Positions 1-13,100 of a DNA stretch of 64,000 nt are shown here, one piece after another. Position 1 is the first letter of the stretch; the number at the start of each line of letters is the position of its first letter. The notes beneath the pieces were generated by a model. It saw only the letters and a list, made by a program, of their open reading frames with translations, ran no database searches and was not told the DNA's origin. This DNA comes from Vanessa cardui. Taxonomy: Eukaryota > Arthropoda > Insecta > Lepidoptera > Nymphalidae. The translations under genes and the position numbers were made by a program. Location: NCBI RefSeq assembly GCF_905220365.1, contig NC_061143.1, forward strand, positions 4,526,001-4,590,000, given 5' to 3'.

Positions 1-130
1 ATTTGTTAATAAAACAATTTGCAAGATAAGATTACCAACGTTAAATTAGAGGAAAGCCTTTAATTTCAAAAAATGGAAAAGGTCTCTGTTTTAGCGATAG
101 GACTTGTATATCTCTTAAACGTGACTAAAG

Positions 131-289
131 TATAGTTCGACACAATGTAGAATAGAATCTATAGCGACGAATAGCGTCGAATGGCACGATAGGGAGCTAT
201 TTCTATATTTGTACCAATTGGCAGTTATCCGTTTGTTGTTGTTGTTGTTTGATTTTGCAGATGATACATCTATATTTAGTCGTACTATA
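131..289. mobile_element. MITE with TATAGT..ACTATA terminal inverted repeats, short copy
   Basis: It begins TATAGTTCGACACAATGTAG and ends GTCGTACTATA, an imperfect inverted repeat. It contains the block GACGAATAGCGTCGAATGG and CGATAGGGAGCTATTTCTAT, found again at 61672-61722. A (GTT)n tract sits inside. It lies in FHIP intronic sequence. Terminal TA is consistent with a Tc1/mariner-type MITE. Confidence 0.6.
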
Positions 290-362
290 TGTGTTGATCG
301 GTGTATTATGATTTTTGAGAAATTTTTCCATATCGTCTCAGTCAAAAAAGAGAAAATCTTAC

Positions 363-716
363 CCCGTAATCAAAGTTAACTTCATGGACTAGATTGTTCA
401 TGGCGATATCACCGTGGACTCCATTCATTCTCCTATTATCATCATCCCTCTTAAAATCCAACACCCTCCTTCCACTCAGGGCCAATTCGTCCACCCACTC
501 TCTGGTCTTCTCTACTGGTCTCGTACAACACCTGGGACTCAGTGCTATGAAGGCCATGGCTGTATCTCTGTAGAGTTCCGGATTAGACAGCTTATGCCTG
601 TATATCGCCATCAAATGGTTGCCATTCAAGAGGTATTTGTAGACTAGTTCTATCATCACATCTTCGCAGTTTAGGTCGATTAGTGTTTCAATGAGGGATA
701 ATGTTACTAAGGAAAG
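363..716 (-). CDS. FHIP: FHIP coding exon 10 (last in window)
   Basis: 354 nt, 118 codons: LSLVTLSLIETLIDLNCEDV and onward through YKYLLNGNHLMAIYRHKLS and ALSPRCCTRPVEK to HEVNFDYG. The acceptor is TTTTCAG and the donor is GTAAGATT. The next exon is beyond the left edge; 1-362 is intron. Confidence 0.83.
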
Positions 717-3678
717 CTGAAAAGATTATAAAAATATTACAGTAAGGGAAATCACATACAAGTCGAGTTTATAATTGTTCCTAACTGAGCTAATTTTATC
801 CAGTGGTTGGGTATCTTCCACTCATAAAATATTCTATCTTCAAACGACAAACTTCGTAAAGCAAAAGTGCTGTTTTGGGTATAAAATATTTTGGTATGAA
901 AATTGTAGAATACAATACACAATAACATCAAAAAACACTCATCAAACTGGGATGCACCAATACCAAATTGGTGCATCCCAGTTTGATGAGCGAACTGAAA
1001 TTATAAGGATAACGGACATACGACATTTTACATTACGTTAAAATGTCAGGAGCACTTTCCTTTCTCATTTTCCATTTTTAAACTTATAAAAAAAATATCC
1101 ATCTTTTTTGTCAACAAAATTAATTTTGAGCAATTCCCTTTTTCAGGATATACCTTTACAACCAGCGCATAATAAGTAAAAATTGTGGGGACATCGTTCA
1201 ATTCAATATAAAGTAGAGGGCATTGAATTCTTAAAACGAAATAGTTGATCATTTTAGAGATAAATGTATAGCTCACTTGATCATTCCCTTCCAATCTGCC
1301 GAGCAGGACATCAATAACTTTGACGCCATCGTACTCGTAGGCGAACAGGAAGTGAAGGATCACCCGCAAAAGTCCACCGGAAGTGACGCAACGCAGTAGC
1401 AGCTCGAGGTATGCCATTGCGGTCGCCTGCTCGCCGGCGCCGCTCTGTAAGGGCCCCGCTCTCTTCTATCGTGGTTCGTGTCACGAGTAGATGGCGGTCG
1501 AGTGACAGTTATTGGGACTTGGATGAATTAATCGTTAGGGATGTTACAGGTTTGGTAAATTAACGGGATGTGTGGTGTCGGTAAAAGGTCGTTGACCTTG
1601 AATATCTTATAAGGTTAGTTTATATAGGTTTTGTTATTGTATTTCAGAAGCGTGATGTTATATTTGCTCATACAATCAGTGCATGTTAAGAACACGTTAG
1701 ATGAGAAAATTATTATTATTAAATACTTTATTGACCAACAACAGAAGTTGAAAAAAAAGGCGGACTTAATGCCTGAAGGCACTCTCTACCAGTCAACCTT
1801 TAGGCCAAACAGAAAGTTATGAACAATAATTTTACAAAAATTCCAAAATTTCATCTTCAATTTAATCAAGATAATTATTTCATATGTATCTTATAACATT
1901 AAAAAAAAACCGTAGTGGTGTTACATTAGTCTTATTGAGTATGTTATTACAAAACTTATGATGCTATCCAAAATTTAATAAAGTTTCAAAGAAAGCATTA
2001 TACAAAACGGCAATTGCTCACCATTTCTCATGTCACCTTTAACCATACAAGCGGTATCACACGTCTGTTTTAATGGAAGCGATAATGACAAATGAAAAAG
2101 GACTCTAGGATGATTGGCGAAAGGTTCACAATACACTGTCACTTAACCGTGAAACGTATAAATGTATGAATAACGAAGAAAAATCTCTATAACGATTTTT
2201 TAACCATAGATTAGATTATTCTTATTTTTTTTCATTACTTTGAATTACATGACCAATCACAGGTTGTTATAGTTGATATGATTAATTAATTATTATTTAT
2301 TACACAACTGTGTTAAGATATTACAATCTAACAGAAATTTTCTAGTGAAATTAGGAGATTGTCAAAATGTCCGGGAATTCCAAGTCACAGGTACAAATAC
2401 TAGACTAGGTTTTTTTGGAAAATAAATTAAAAGACAAACGTTAGGAACATGTTATAGAGAGATTTCATCGTTGGCCATTACCACATATGTCACGAAACCC
2501 ATGGAATTTTAGCTTACAATTTTTTAGAAACATGATAGATAACTCTTTTAATTATTGTCGATATTAATGTCTAATACATAATAATATACACCAAACTGAA
2601 CATGATTTTAGGAAACATAATAATATATACTTTTCTGTTTAGCTCAGAAGAGATATCTTAGTTCTTAGAAAAAAAATAATTACACTTTTTGCTATCTATA
2701 AAATTTTATAACCTATTATCACAACAGTACACATTTTATTTACTTATTATATATATTTTTTTGTATTTTGTTATTTTTAAATTTGCAAATTCCTTTAAAA
2801 ATATATGTTAAAAGAACACAATATGCTTATAGGCATGCAATATACACACACAATCCAATGAAGTATGCATTCAAACAAACCCTTTCCCAATTATAAACAG
2901 TACCTGTAACAGTGCTGGACCCATCACCGGTATCAGAAAACCCTGGTAGAGGAGATCTAGAAGATGTTTCTTGATGGACGGATGAGCCACCTGTCACACG
3001 AATTTACATCAACATTAATAGATTGTAAATTTCCCACTGCTGGGCAAAGTCTTCCTTTTAGGAGAAGATTCGGAGCCTATTCCACCACGTTGTTTCAATG
3101 AAGGTTGGTGTAGTCAAATGTGGCAGAATTTCATTGACATCAGACACATGCAGGTTTCCTCACGATGTTTGCCTTCACCGCCGAGCACGAGATAAATTAT
3201 AAACACTATAACTAAGCATATGAAAACTCAGTGGTTCTTGCCTGGGTTTAAACCCGTAATCTCAGCTCTTTTTAGACGTATTTTATATAATATACATATT
3301 TATGTATAATATACATCATTAATTTGTAGAAAAGTCACGTAAGTCTTAAAAAAAGTCATACCTGCATTTTTGTCTTTCGTATTGGGTCTGTATTGTGATA
3401 TTTTTCGCTGTTTAGTGTTAGACAGTTTTGTGTTTATCAAAATGTAGCATAACAATCTATAATAAAAGTAAAGTAACAGTCTGTAAATTTTCCACAGCTG
3501 GGCTAAGGCCTCCTCTCCCATTAAGGAGAGGGTTTGGAGCATATTCCACCACGATGTTCCAATACAGGTTAGTGGAATGCACATGTGGCAGAATTTCGAT
3601 GAAATTAGACACATGCAGTTTCCTCACGACGTTTTCCTTCACCGCCGAGCACGAGATGATTATAAACACAAATTAAGC

Positions 3679-3730
<52 letters not shown>

Positions 3731-6700
3731 GTGCTTGGGTGGGTTTGAACCCGAAAACACTGAGTCATCTAAGCTCGACAATCTATAATAGTACATATTA
3801 TTTTAATCGAAGGAGAGTAAGTAAGTAGGTAAGTATTCTTTATTGTACACCAAAGAATAAATAAATTATACAGTAATTGCAAAACTTGATCTAAATGTAC
3901 AATTGGCGGCCTTGTCGCTAAGCAGCGATCTCTGTTAAAGCAACCATGTTACGTAGGACATAGTAATCAGTAATTAAACGTTTCAGGTGTACATATATAA
4001 GAGAAAATCATACTTATACGAAATTAAATATATACATAGTAAACATATAAATAAATAAATATGAGACAACATCACATACATTACTCTGATCCCAATGTAA
4101 GTAGCTGAAGCACTTGTGTTATGGAAATCAGAAGTAACGACGGTACCACAAACACCCAGACCCAAGACAACATAGAAAACTAATGGTAATCTACATCGAC
4201 TCGGCCGGGAATCGAACCCGGGACCTCAGAGTGGCGTACCCATGAAAACCGGTGTACACGACACTCGACCATGGGGGTCGTCGTATATACTACACTGAAT
4301 ATATAATAGAGTATTTAATGTAGTTCTCATACCTGAGCGACAGCATTGCAGAACTCTAGCGAGTCGATGAAGAGAGTGAGTTTGTGTACGCGGTTGACGT
4401 CGTCGGGCGTGAGGCGCGCCACGCCCAACGAGCGAGGCAGTAGCGAATAGAGCCCGCTCAGACCTGAGAACGTTCTAGAATGGTCACTTGCCATACTTTG
4501 CAATATATAGCCTAACTGATCTATTCAATAATGTTGTCTTAAATTTTCGTAAGGTAAAAATGTCACGGACAAAGTTTATCGCAAATGGCATTCCTGTTTG
4601 CACTTTCCAATCTTGGGTGGTATTGAACGCTTTTATCATTAAACCACCAAACTTTACGATTTACTTGGTGGTAAGGCTTTTGCAAGTCCATCTGCCAAGA
4701 TATTACCAATCTTATTATCTATAATTCCGGTTTGAAAAATCAGTAAAGCGCTATCTTTACAAATACAAGGAACACAAAATTTTAGCTCCCAATGTTGGTT
4801 GTGCATTGAGATGAGAATAATATATTAAACATTTCTTACAATGGTTATGTCTGTGCGTCGGTAACCACATATCATGAGGTGGTTTTCCCGTCTGCCTACA
4901 AAAATAAATGTTGAATAGATAAAACTAGTTATAACGGATTTGAATCGCGTATATTAATTATTTTTGGCAACCCGACGTTTCGAGCCCTTTACAGCGTTCT
5001 TGGTCACGGGTAGATTAAGGTGACATTTGTCTATTTGGAGAAAAAAAGAAATATTATTCACAGCTACTGCCAACGATTTCTCAATTGGTATCTTGAGTAA
5101 CGTTCTGGTTGGTCACGCGACGTGGCCGGGTCTACCCGTGACCACGAACGCTGTAAAGTGCTCGAAACGTCGGGATGCCAAAAATAATTAATATACGCGA
5201 TTCAAATCCATTATAACTAGTTTTATCTATTTAACATTTGTTTTTGAGGCATAGGTAGGCGGACGGGGAAACCACCTCATGATATGTGGTTACCACTGCA
5301 CAGACATAACCATTGTAAGAAATGTTTAATATATTATTCTCATCTCAATGCACAACCAACCTTAGGAGCTAATATATTGCGTTCCTTGTATCTGTAGATA
5401 TAGCGCTTTATTGATTTTTCAAACCCGAATCATAGATAATAAGATTGGTGGTATCTTGGCAGATGGACTTGCAAAAGCCTTACCACCAAGTAAATTGTAA
5501 AATTTGGTGGTTTAATGATAAAAGCATTCACTACCACCCAAGATTGGAAAGTGCAGACAGGAATGCCATTAGTGGCAAATTTTGTCCGTGACATTTTTAC
5601 CTTACGCAAACAGTTTTAATATTTAACAAACTAAGACGAAGAAAAATTGAGAGAAGAATAAGAGTTTAGTGTCGACATAAAAATAATCCATTACATAGAT
5701 AGATAGATATGCTCATAATATAGATAGATAAAATCAGTCGATAAAGTTGTTGTTAGATCAATACCTGTGGCCAGTATAGGACACGCGTTCCCCGCAAGCA
5801 AGCAATGAGCTAGGGGTGGACATTTCGCGGACATCTTAGCACAGAGCAGAAACGCATCACGCGCCACCGACCCTGCGGAACCTTCTATATGCACAGATGA
5901 CAGAAGAAGTCGACCGATGATAAATCTGTAAAGGAACACTCATTACGATTTTTTACAAGACCAAGCTTATCGATAAAAATGCCTTAATACACATATTTTT
6001 TATAGTTTACAGTTTACACTTTCAATGTTTGTGTTTATTAATGAAATGTAAAAAAATGCAAAATACATCCACTACTGCACAGCACATATTAATAAGACGT
6101 TCGGTACTTTTGGATCATTAACGGATTTATTTTAGATAACAACCATAATCTATACTCCAGCCAAATTCGATGTAGAATGTTTAATAACAAAGCGTTGCTT
6201 AGCAACCAACGTCAGGCAGATGCTCAAAACATTTTTAGAAATATGTACAACAATTATTTTTGATGTTAATAAAAATTAAAATTGATGATTAATAATAAAA
6301 TATTTAAGACAAAGGACTAAGCGCATTCTTGGTTGTATATTACATAATTATATAATTATAATACTTATGATCATCTGGAATAATGTAGATCTCAAAAATA
6401 ATACCTCCAATTTTAAAATGATATCAGAAATTACCTCATAGTTATATAATTCGCTTTATTAACTTTATCTATCGCCTCCCAAACGACAGGACTCATTTAG
6501 ATTAATTTTGTGTATATTTTAATGGGTCTTTTTTAATTATTATTATTATATATTTTTTTTAATTAATTAAAATGTAACCGCAATAAAATTTCTTAAATTT
6601 TATCTGATATATATATTAGAAGAATTTCTAAATATATGTGGTTGAAACAGTGATTATAGTGCTATATTTATGCTAGCCAAAACAAGATGTCTTTTTTTTA

Positions 6701-9700
6701 ATCTGTGTGTAAAGAAACGTTGTGTGTAATGTTAACATTCTTAACCTGTCGTGGTTATACTTTAATTATAATACGACTAAAAATATACACCACCAATTAC
6801 GAAGAGCCTGTATCGCTATTATATACCTTCCTAAATCTGCCAATTGCTTAAAAAACACTCCAAATGTTACAAACCTGCGATTTCTTTACGTCAGTATTCA
6901 AATATAGGGTTGTTAGTTTTGTAGTAATATTATAGTGGTAATTAAAGATTTTTAAACTTTTATTTTAAGCTAATTTTCATATAAATTATGTATTGGCCGG
7001 CTAAATAAATTTTTTGGATTCTGTATTAAATTAAAATTTTTGTGTTTAAACAGGAAAATTTGTTATAATGAATATAGTTGTAATTATAATAATTATTATT
7101 TTTTATTAGGAGTGTATCAACCCTAATTATGATGACTCATGGTTTGTTTACTAAAATTCCAGATCGAATGTGGCTTGAGTATAGTGCTAAAACTATTTGG
7201 GCATTTAAAAATCGTTGCAAGATTTAAGCGCTATAGGCTTTCATCTTTTGTGTTGGTTACATATGTAATCATTAATTAAATAAGTACCTGAAAACATGAT
7301 TATGAAGCCAATAGATACTCACTCTGCTTGTGAACCGTTTTTCGTCTGTGTCATGAGAAAGAAGAGATCTATGAATTTCATATTTTGCATCAGTACTACA
7401 CATAGTTGGTTTAGTACAGCTACCAATTGACCTAAAAAGAAAAAAAATATATATAAGTAGGAAAATATACGTTTTTATTAGGCATAGTTTAAATGTTCAC
7501 AGCATACTATCTCACTTTCATATATCATAAAGAAATATTACATAAATAAATTTTAAAATCAATTTGAGACTTTCACAGTGAAAGCGTTATTGAATTATTA
7601 GCAAAGGAGATGTTTATACAGAATGTATACATTTAAATAGTTATTTGGCAATGACAATAGTTAAGAGACAGTTATAATAATTATCAGTATTTATTTATAT
7701 GGCATACTTTATTGATACACAAAATTAAAAAAGTTCGAACAAAAAAAAGGCCTGGTTCTATCCAATAGTTCATGAGATATATATGAAAGCAATCCAACCA
7801 CAAGATGACAATGATAATATAAAATATATTATTCCAAAGAGCTGAATAAACTTCTGCCTTTGCAATGGTTTACAAAGAGTTAAAAAAAGTGTATTCGCTG
7901 TTTTTTTTTGTTTATTGTTTTTATTGATTTATTGAATATATATGCTTAATTATATAATATACATGCTTAATTTATATAGACAACGATGTAACAAAAACGC
8001 CACTGGATTTATCCGTACAACGGTATTCGTTGTCAACACTTATATAATAATAATAAAATAAATACAAAATAAACAAAAGGCAGGTACATATCAAAACTGA
8101 CATATGACATAATTAACTTACTTTCTAGATTAGGTGGGGGCAGCTGATTTCTAAATCCACTGAGAAGTTTTAATAGTGGTCGAAGAAATGGTTCAGCCGC
8201 TATAACCTGTCAGAAAAAAAATCCATGTTAACATTTATTTATGGTATATTAGTTGTTGTATAGATTGTTATATGTTTTATTTATATTACCTGTGACCCGT
8301 AATGGCCTACTAGGTTACCAAATAATTTCAGCTGTTCCAATCGCACTGCGTTTTCGTATCTAAAACAAATACACATTTAAATAAAAAAAAATTGAGAAAC
8401 ATTGAAATGAGTAGAAAAATAATTATTAAGAAATCAATTTAATTGGTTTTATGAGAGGCAGCGCTAATCAGTCATCACAAATTCTATCGATAAACAACAA
8501 AATTCAGTATTGTTGTGTTCAGGTTGGAAGGGTGAGTGAGGCAGTGCAACTACTTAATTCCCAAGATTAAAACATTGGAATTTAAAAAAAATGTTTATAC
8601 GATGCAAATGTCTATAGCCGGTAGTGATCACTTATCAGCTGATATCACTTGCTCGTATTCTTACTTATAGTACAAAAAAAAAACAAATCTAATGAAACTG
8701 TATTCAAGAAGGTCTTTAGTAGTGTTTTCTGTATCAATTAACATGATTGTTACCGGTTTGGAATGTACATTCTACCGAGAAGAACCGACATTACTCAGTA
8801 ATTACTATTAAATGTATATATCCGATTACAATAACAAATATGTAGGCAATTTACGTGTACAATACTATCCTGACATATGTAGTGTATATCAATTCATCAA
8901 AAAATATCTATATAATATACTTAAAATAATTTTATGTAAGAGTCGAGATGGCCCAGTGGTTAGAACGCGTGCATCTTAGCCGATGATTGCGGGTTCAAAC
9001 CCAGGCAAGCACCGCTGATTCATGTGCTTAATTTGTCTTTATAATTCATCTCGTACTCGGCGGTGAAGGAAAACATCTTGAGGAAACCTGCATGTGACAA
9101 ATCTCATAAAAATTCTGCCACATGTGTATTCCACCAACCCGCATTGGAACAGCGTGGTGGAATGTGTTCCAAACCTTTTCCTGAAAGGGAGAGGTTGTTG
9201 TTGTTGTTGTTTGTTGTTATGTAAGAGCATATTTGTTCTAGTGTTACATTAAAACCAGTATTGAAGTCATAAAATAAGCGTATCTTAAGTAGCTTTTAAT
9301 ATATTTTCTATTAAAAGGAACGAATCATATCATCATTTTAAAATAATATCCTTTTTTAAGGAAAAGATTTATATTTACAGTTTTAAACAAACTAATGGAA
9401 TAGAATACATTCGTTCAAATTTGAATATTTGTTTTAGAACAGAATTTTGCGCCATTTAAAAAGCTGATGGCTTTTTATCACTAACTTGTGATAATTAGTG
9501 CTACTTGGTATTGAATATTGTATAAGTTCTTATTATCTGTGAACTAAAAACGACTATGTGTCACTTATAATAATCATTATAGTATTGTCTTTTTAATCTG
9601 CAATAAAAGACATTGACAGATACTAATAATGGCGGGAAATTGTTTTTGGAGATCCATAATTTTGTACATTGGGCATCATGTTAAAAATCAACTATAATAA

Positions 9701-10034
9701 AATACTATAAGAAACATCGTTTTATTTCTGAAAAGCTAGTTCTTTCAATCTATCTATGCCAACAATAGTTAATTCCGGCTTCGTTTTATTTACTTTTTTA
9801 TTCTTTACCACATTTTACATAGAATAATTACGATTGGGTCTCTCTAGTGAGCATGATACATACTCGTGTCAGAGGGACCCCACTCTTCCATAACATGATG
9901 TGTTATATAAGCAACTAAAGAATAAACAAAATTTTAATGAATATGAAAAAATAAAGTAAAATAAAATTAAAATAAAGATAACTGAACTTAATAATTATTA
10001 AAAAGCGCATGTCTCTCTCTCTCTCTCTCTCTCT

Positions 10035-10109
<75 letters not shown>

Positions 10110-13100
10110 TGTGTGTCCATATCCATGTAATCTTAAATTAATATCCAAAGCAGGATATATTAATTTAAATAATTGTATTTAACTAACATGACTTTGTATT
10201 TTTTTAAATGTCAAAAAAGAGTAACTTATGAGTTTCTTGCCGGTTATTCTCGGTAAAATATACTCTCCGAACTGGTGGTAGGTTCACTTAATTGTTAAAT
10301 GACCATTCAAAAGTGCTTGTAAAATCCTACTTGAATAAAGTTTATTTTGATTTAATTTTTTTATTTTTTTTTGATTCATTAAGATCGCTTTATCTGTGTT
10401 GTACTAAACGCGAAAGTCTATATGACTTTCGCATATATTATAATAATCCGATACTGATAAATTGATTATTATTTATCTGCCACTGTTCTTTTTATTGTTA
10501 CAATATTTCGTTTGATTAAATATTGATACGTGATTAATTGATAAAATTCCCACAGACCAATGATATGATTAATATTGATTCTGCAATATGAAGTGCTTTT
10601 ATAACGTATTAATCAAATTATACTTACAAATATAAAGTTATATAACTTTATGCGTCAACGAGTTTGCTTAAATATTATAATCTAGTATTTTTTGTCTGTT
10701 TATACTATACTGCTATAGATCACAGAAAATTTACCAACCCAATTCATCAACTACACATTATCTAAGGTTACACTTTCAGGACGGATGTTATTCATAATGT
10801 TGTCTATATTAACTACAAAGAACTTTGTACATACTTTTGAATAGTTTTTCCAACCATAAGAGGACAAAAGAGTATTTAACAACATTTGACAAAATTTTGA
10901 GGTGAGATAGCCAAATGGCGGTTAGAACGAGTGCATCTCAACCAATTGTTGCAGGTTCAAACCAGCCAAGCACCACTGAATATTCATGTGTTTAATTTGT
11001 ATTTATAATTCATCTCGTTTTCGTTGGTGAAGGAAAACATCGTGAGGAAACCTGCAAGTGCATAATTTCATAGAAATTCTGCCACATGTGTATTCCACCA
11101 ACCCGCATTGGAATACCGTGGTGGAATATTTTCCAAACCTTTTCCTCAAAGGGAGAAGAGGCCTTAGCCCAGCAGTGGAAAATTTAAAGGCAATTGTTGT
11201 TAACAGCATTATCGCTGATTAGTCGAGAGCTTGATTAATCTACGATTTTTGATGAAACCGTTATAGGAATTTTGAAAGTAAATTTGAAACGAATATACCT
11301 AAGTAGTTAAATATAATCTTGTTTTATTATAAATAAAGATATATTAATCATAAACTCTAGCTGAGTTATTAGCAAATTACATGAAAAATGTAAAAAAAAA
11401 GGTTTGTTTATTTCCTACTTCCACTGGAATGTGCTTTATATATTTATATAGACAACAACTTGATAAGCAATTCAAATTCTTTGACTTTCTAAATTCAAAA
11501 TGTATAAATTTCTATGTCACAAATGTATCTGCATAAAATACAGATAACCTAAATAAGTGTAGTTAGTATGCATAGTGTTTATAGTAGTGTTTTCCTGATT
11601 GAGTCTGGTGTACTACAGCGTTGTCACTTAAATAGTACCGCGTGTAATGTGAGACGTGAGCAAAATAACTCGATAATAATCACTTTGACAACGTCTTACA
11701 TACGTGATGGCACCGGCCATTTATGAAGGATTATTTGTTTTTTGTTTTAATATTACTGGTAATCATTATCATTACATAGTATGAAACAAAGTCGCTTACA
11801 ATGTCTGTCTCTATGTATTGCTTAGTTCTTTAAAATTGCACACCGGATTTTGAAGCGGTTTTTTAATAGATAGATCGACTCGAGAGTAAGGTTTATATGT
11901 ATAATAAACTGCAAAATATAATGCAGAATAACTTTAAACTGTGAACATCGTAAGACATTCTGTAGTACATTTAGTATCAGCATTGCAACCCTGCGAAGCC
12001 GGGGCGGATCGCTATACACAAATGAACCGATATATAAATATTTGTATTATACTAATACCATGCACATAGTAATATATATTTATTAAGACGTGAGTTGATT
12101 TTTTGAAGTGAACATCAATGATGTTCTAGTAAACAGATATGTCATTAACGCGCAAAAAGTAAAGACTAGAAAACGTCCTAATTGGGACGTTTGCCTTTAG
12201 TCGTTTTCATCATAATTATGCCAGTAATACGTTATAATACATCATAATTCTGTAGTAATACGTTTTGCGTAATTAAAACATCTAGTTATCCCTTTTACTT
12301 ATTGTTTTTATCAAGCTATCCTTTTTACTTGTAACGAAATGTAAAATAAACGGCCCCCGGCGCGGCACACTTTTTTCTGTTGTTTAGTATGGGTATAGCA
12401 TATCTGTTTATTAGAATATCATTGGTGAATATTGGTTACTTTAATAGACCCGAAAAGTGAAATTTGTCGTAGTTATATCAACCAAGAAGTTCACGATAAC
12501 ACATGTATCTAAATTGATTGGATTATATCCTATATAATGCCGCTGGTTCTCAATAAATTAATACCCTCCTTCAAGCCATTCTTGTCTTATAATTTATGAA
12601 ACATTTTGATTATAATAAAATTAAAAATATCAATCATATAATTATAATAATAGTTATAAATAATAACTATATATTATATAATATTATCCTTACATGATTT
12701 AATATTGAATATATCATCTTGAGGTTGTTATCAAGGGCATAACGTAAATGATGCGTGAGATGATAATTAAACTAACGATAGCCCAGTTATTTCTAGGACG
12801 CCTAACCAATTATAATTATATCAAGTCTGGTTCGTTTGATAACGTACATATATTATCAGTCGAACATAATATACACAGAATTCATTGGGCCGAGTGATTC
12901 ACGCAGGATGCAAATGATATCACAAGTTAAACAATTATATAAGCGTTTATGTTTATAAGATTTTTTTAAATAGTAATTAATACGACTTAGTATAGTGAGG
13001 TAGAGTGGATCGTCGATTATTCGAACCCTCAATTATCCGAACGGAGTTTCTTAGATTTTCCGAACGTTATCGCGTTACAGCCGCTGGTTAATTAAGGATT

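Noticed and set aside
938..990. Candidate microRNA precursor
   Set aside because: The stem is a perfect 23 bp and too short to leave flanking stem for Drosha processing; recorded as a hairpin only.
4201..4280. Possible tRNA gene on the minus strand
   Set aside because: B box is canonical but no cloverleaf with a paired acceptor stem is formed, and the same sequence recurs at 60636 with a SINE body attached.
9039..9230. Short frames of 60-100 codons reading RxPHDVFLHRRARDEL or CGRISMKL-type sequence, here and at 11003, 42049, 46199 and 52110
   Set aside because: All are translations of the family A SINE body, recurring with the element.
9915..10148. Open frame rich in Thr-His on the minus strand
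   Set aside because: It is a translation of the (TC)n(TG)n microsatellite.
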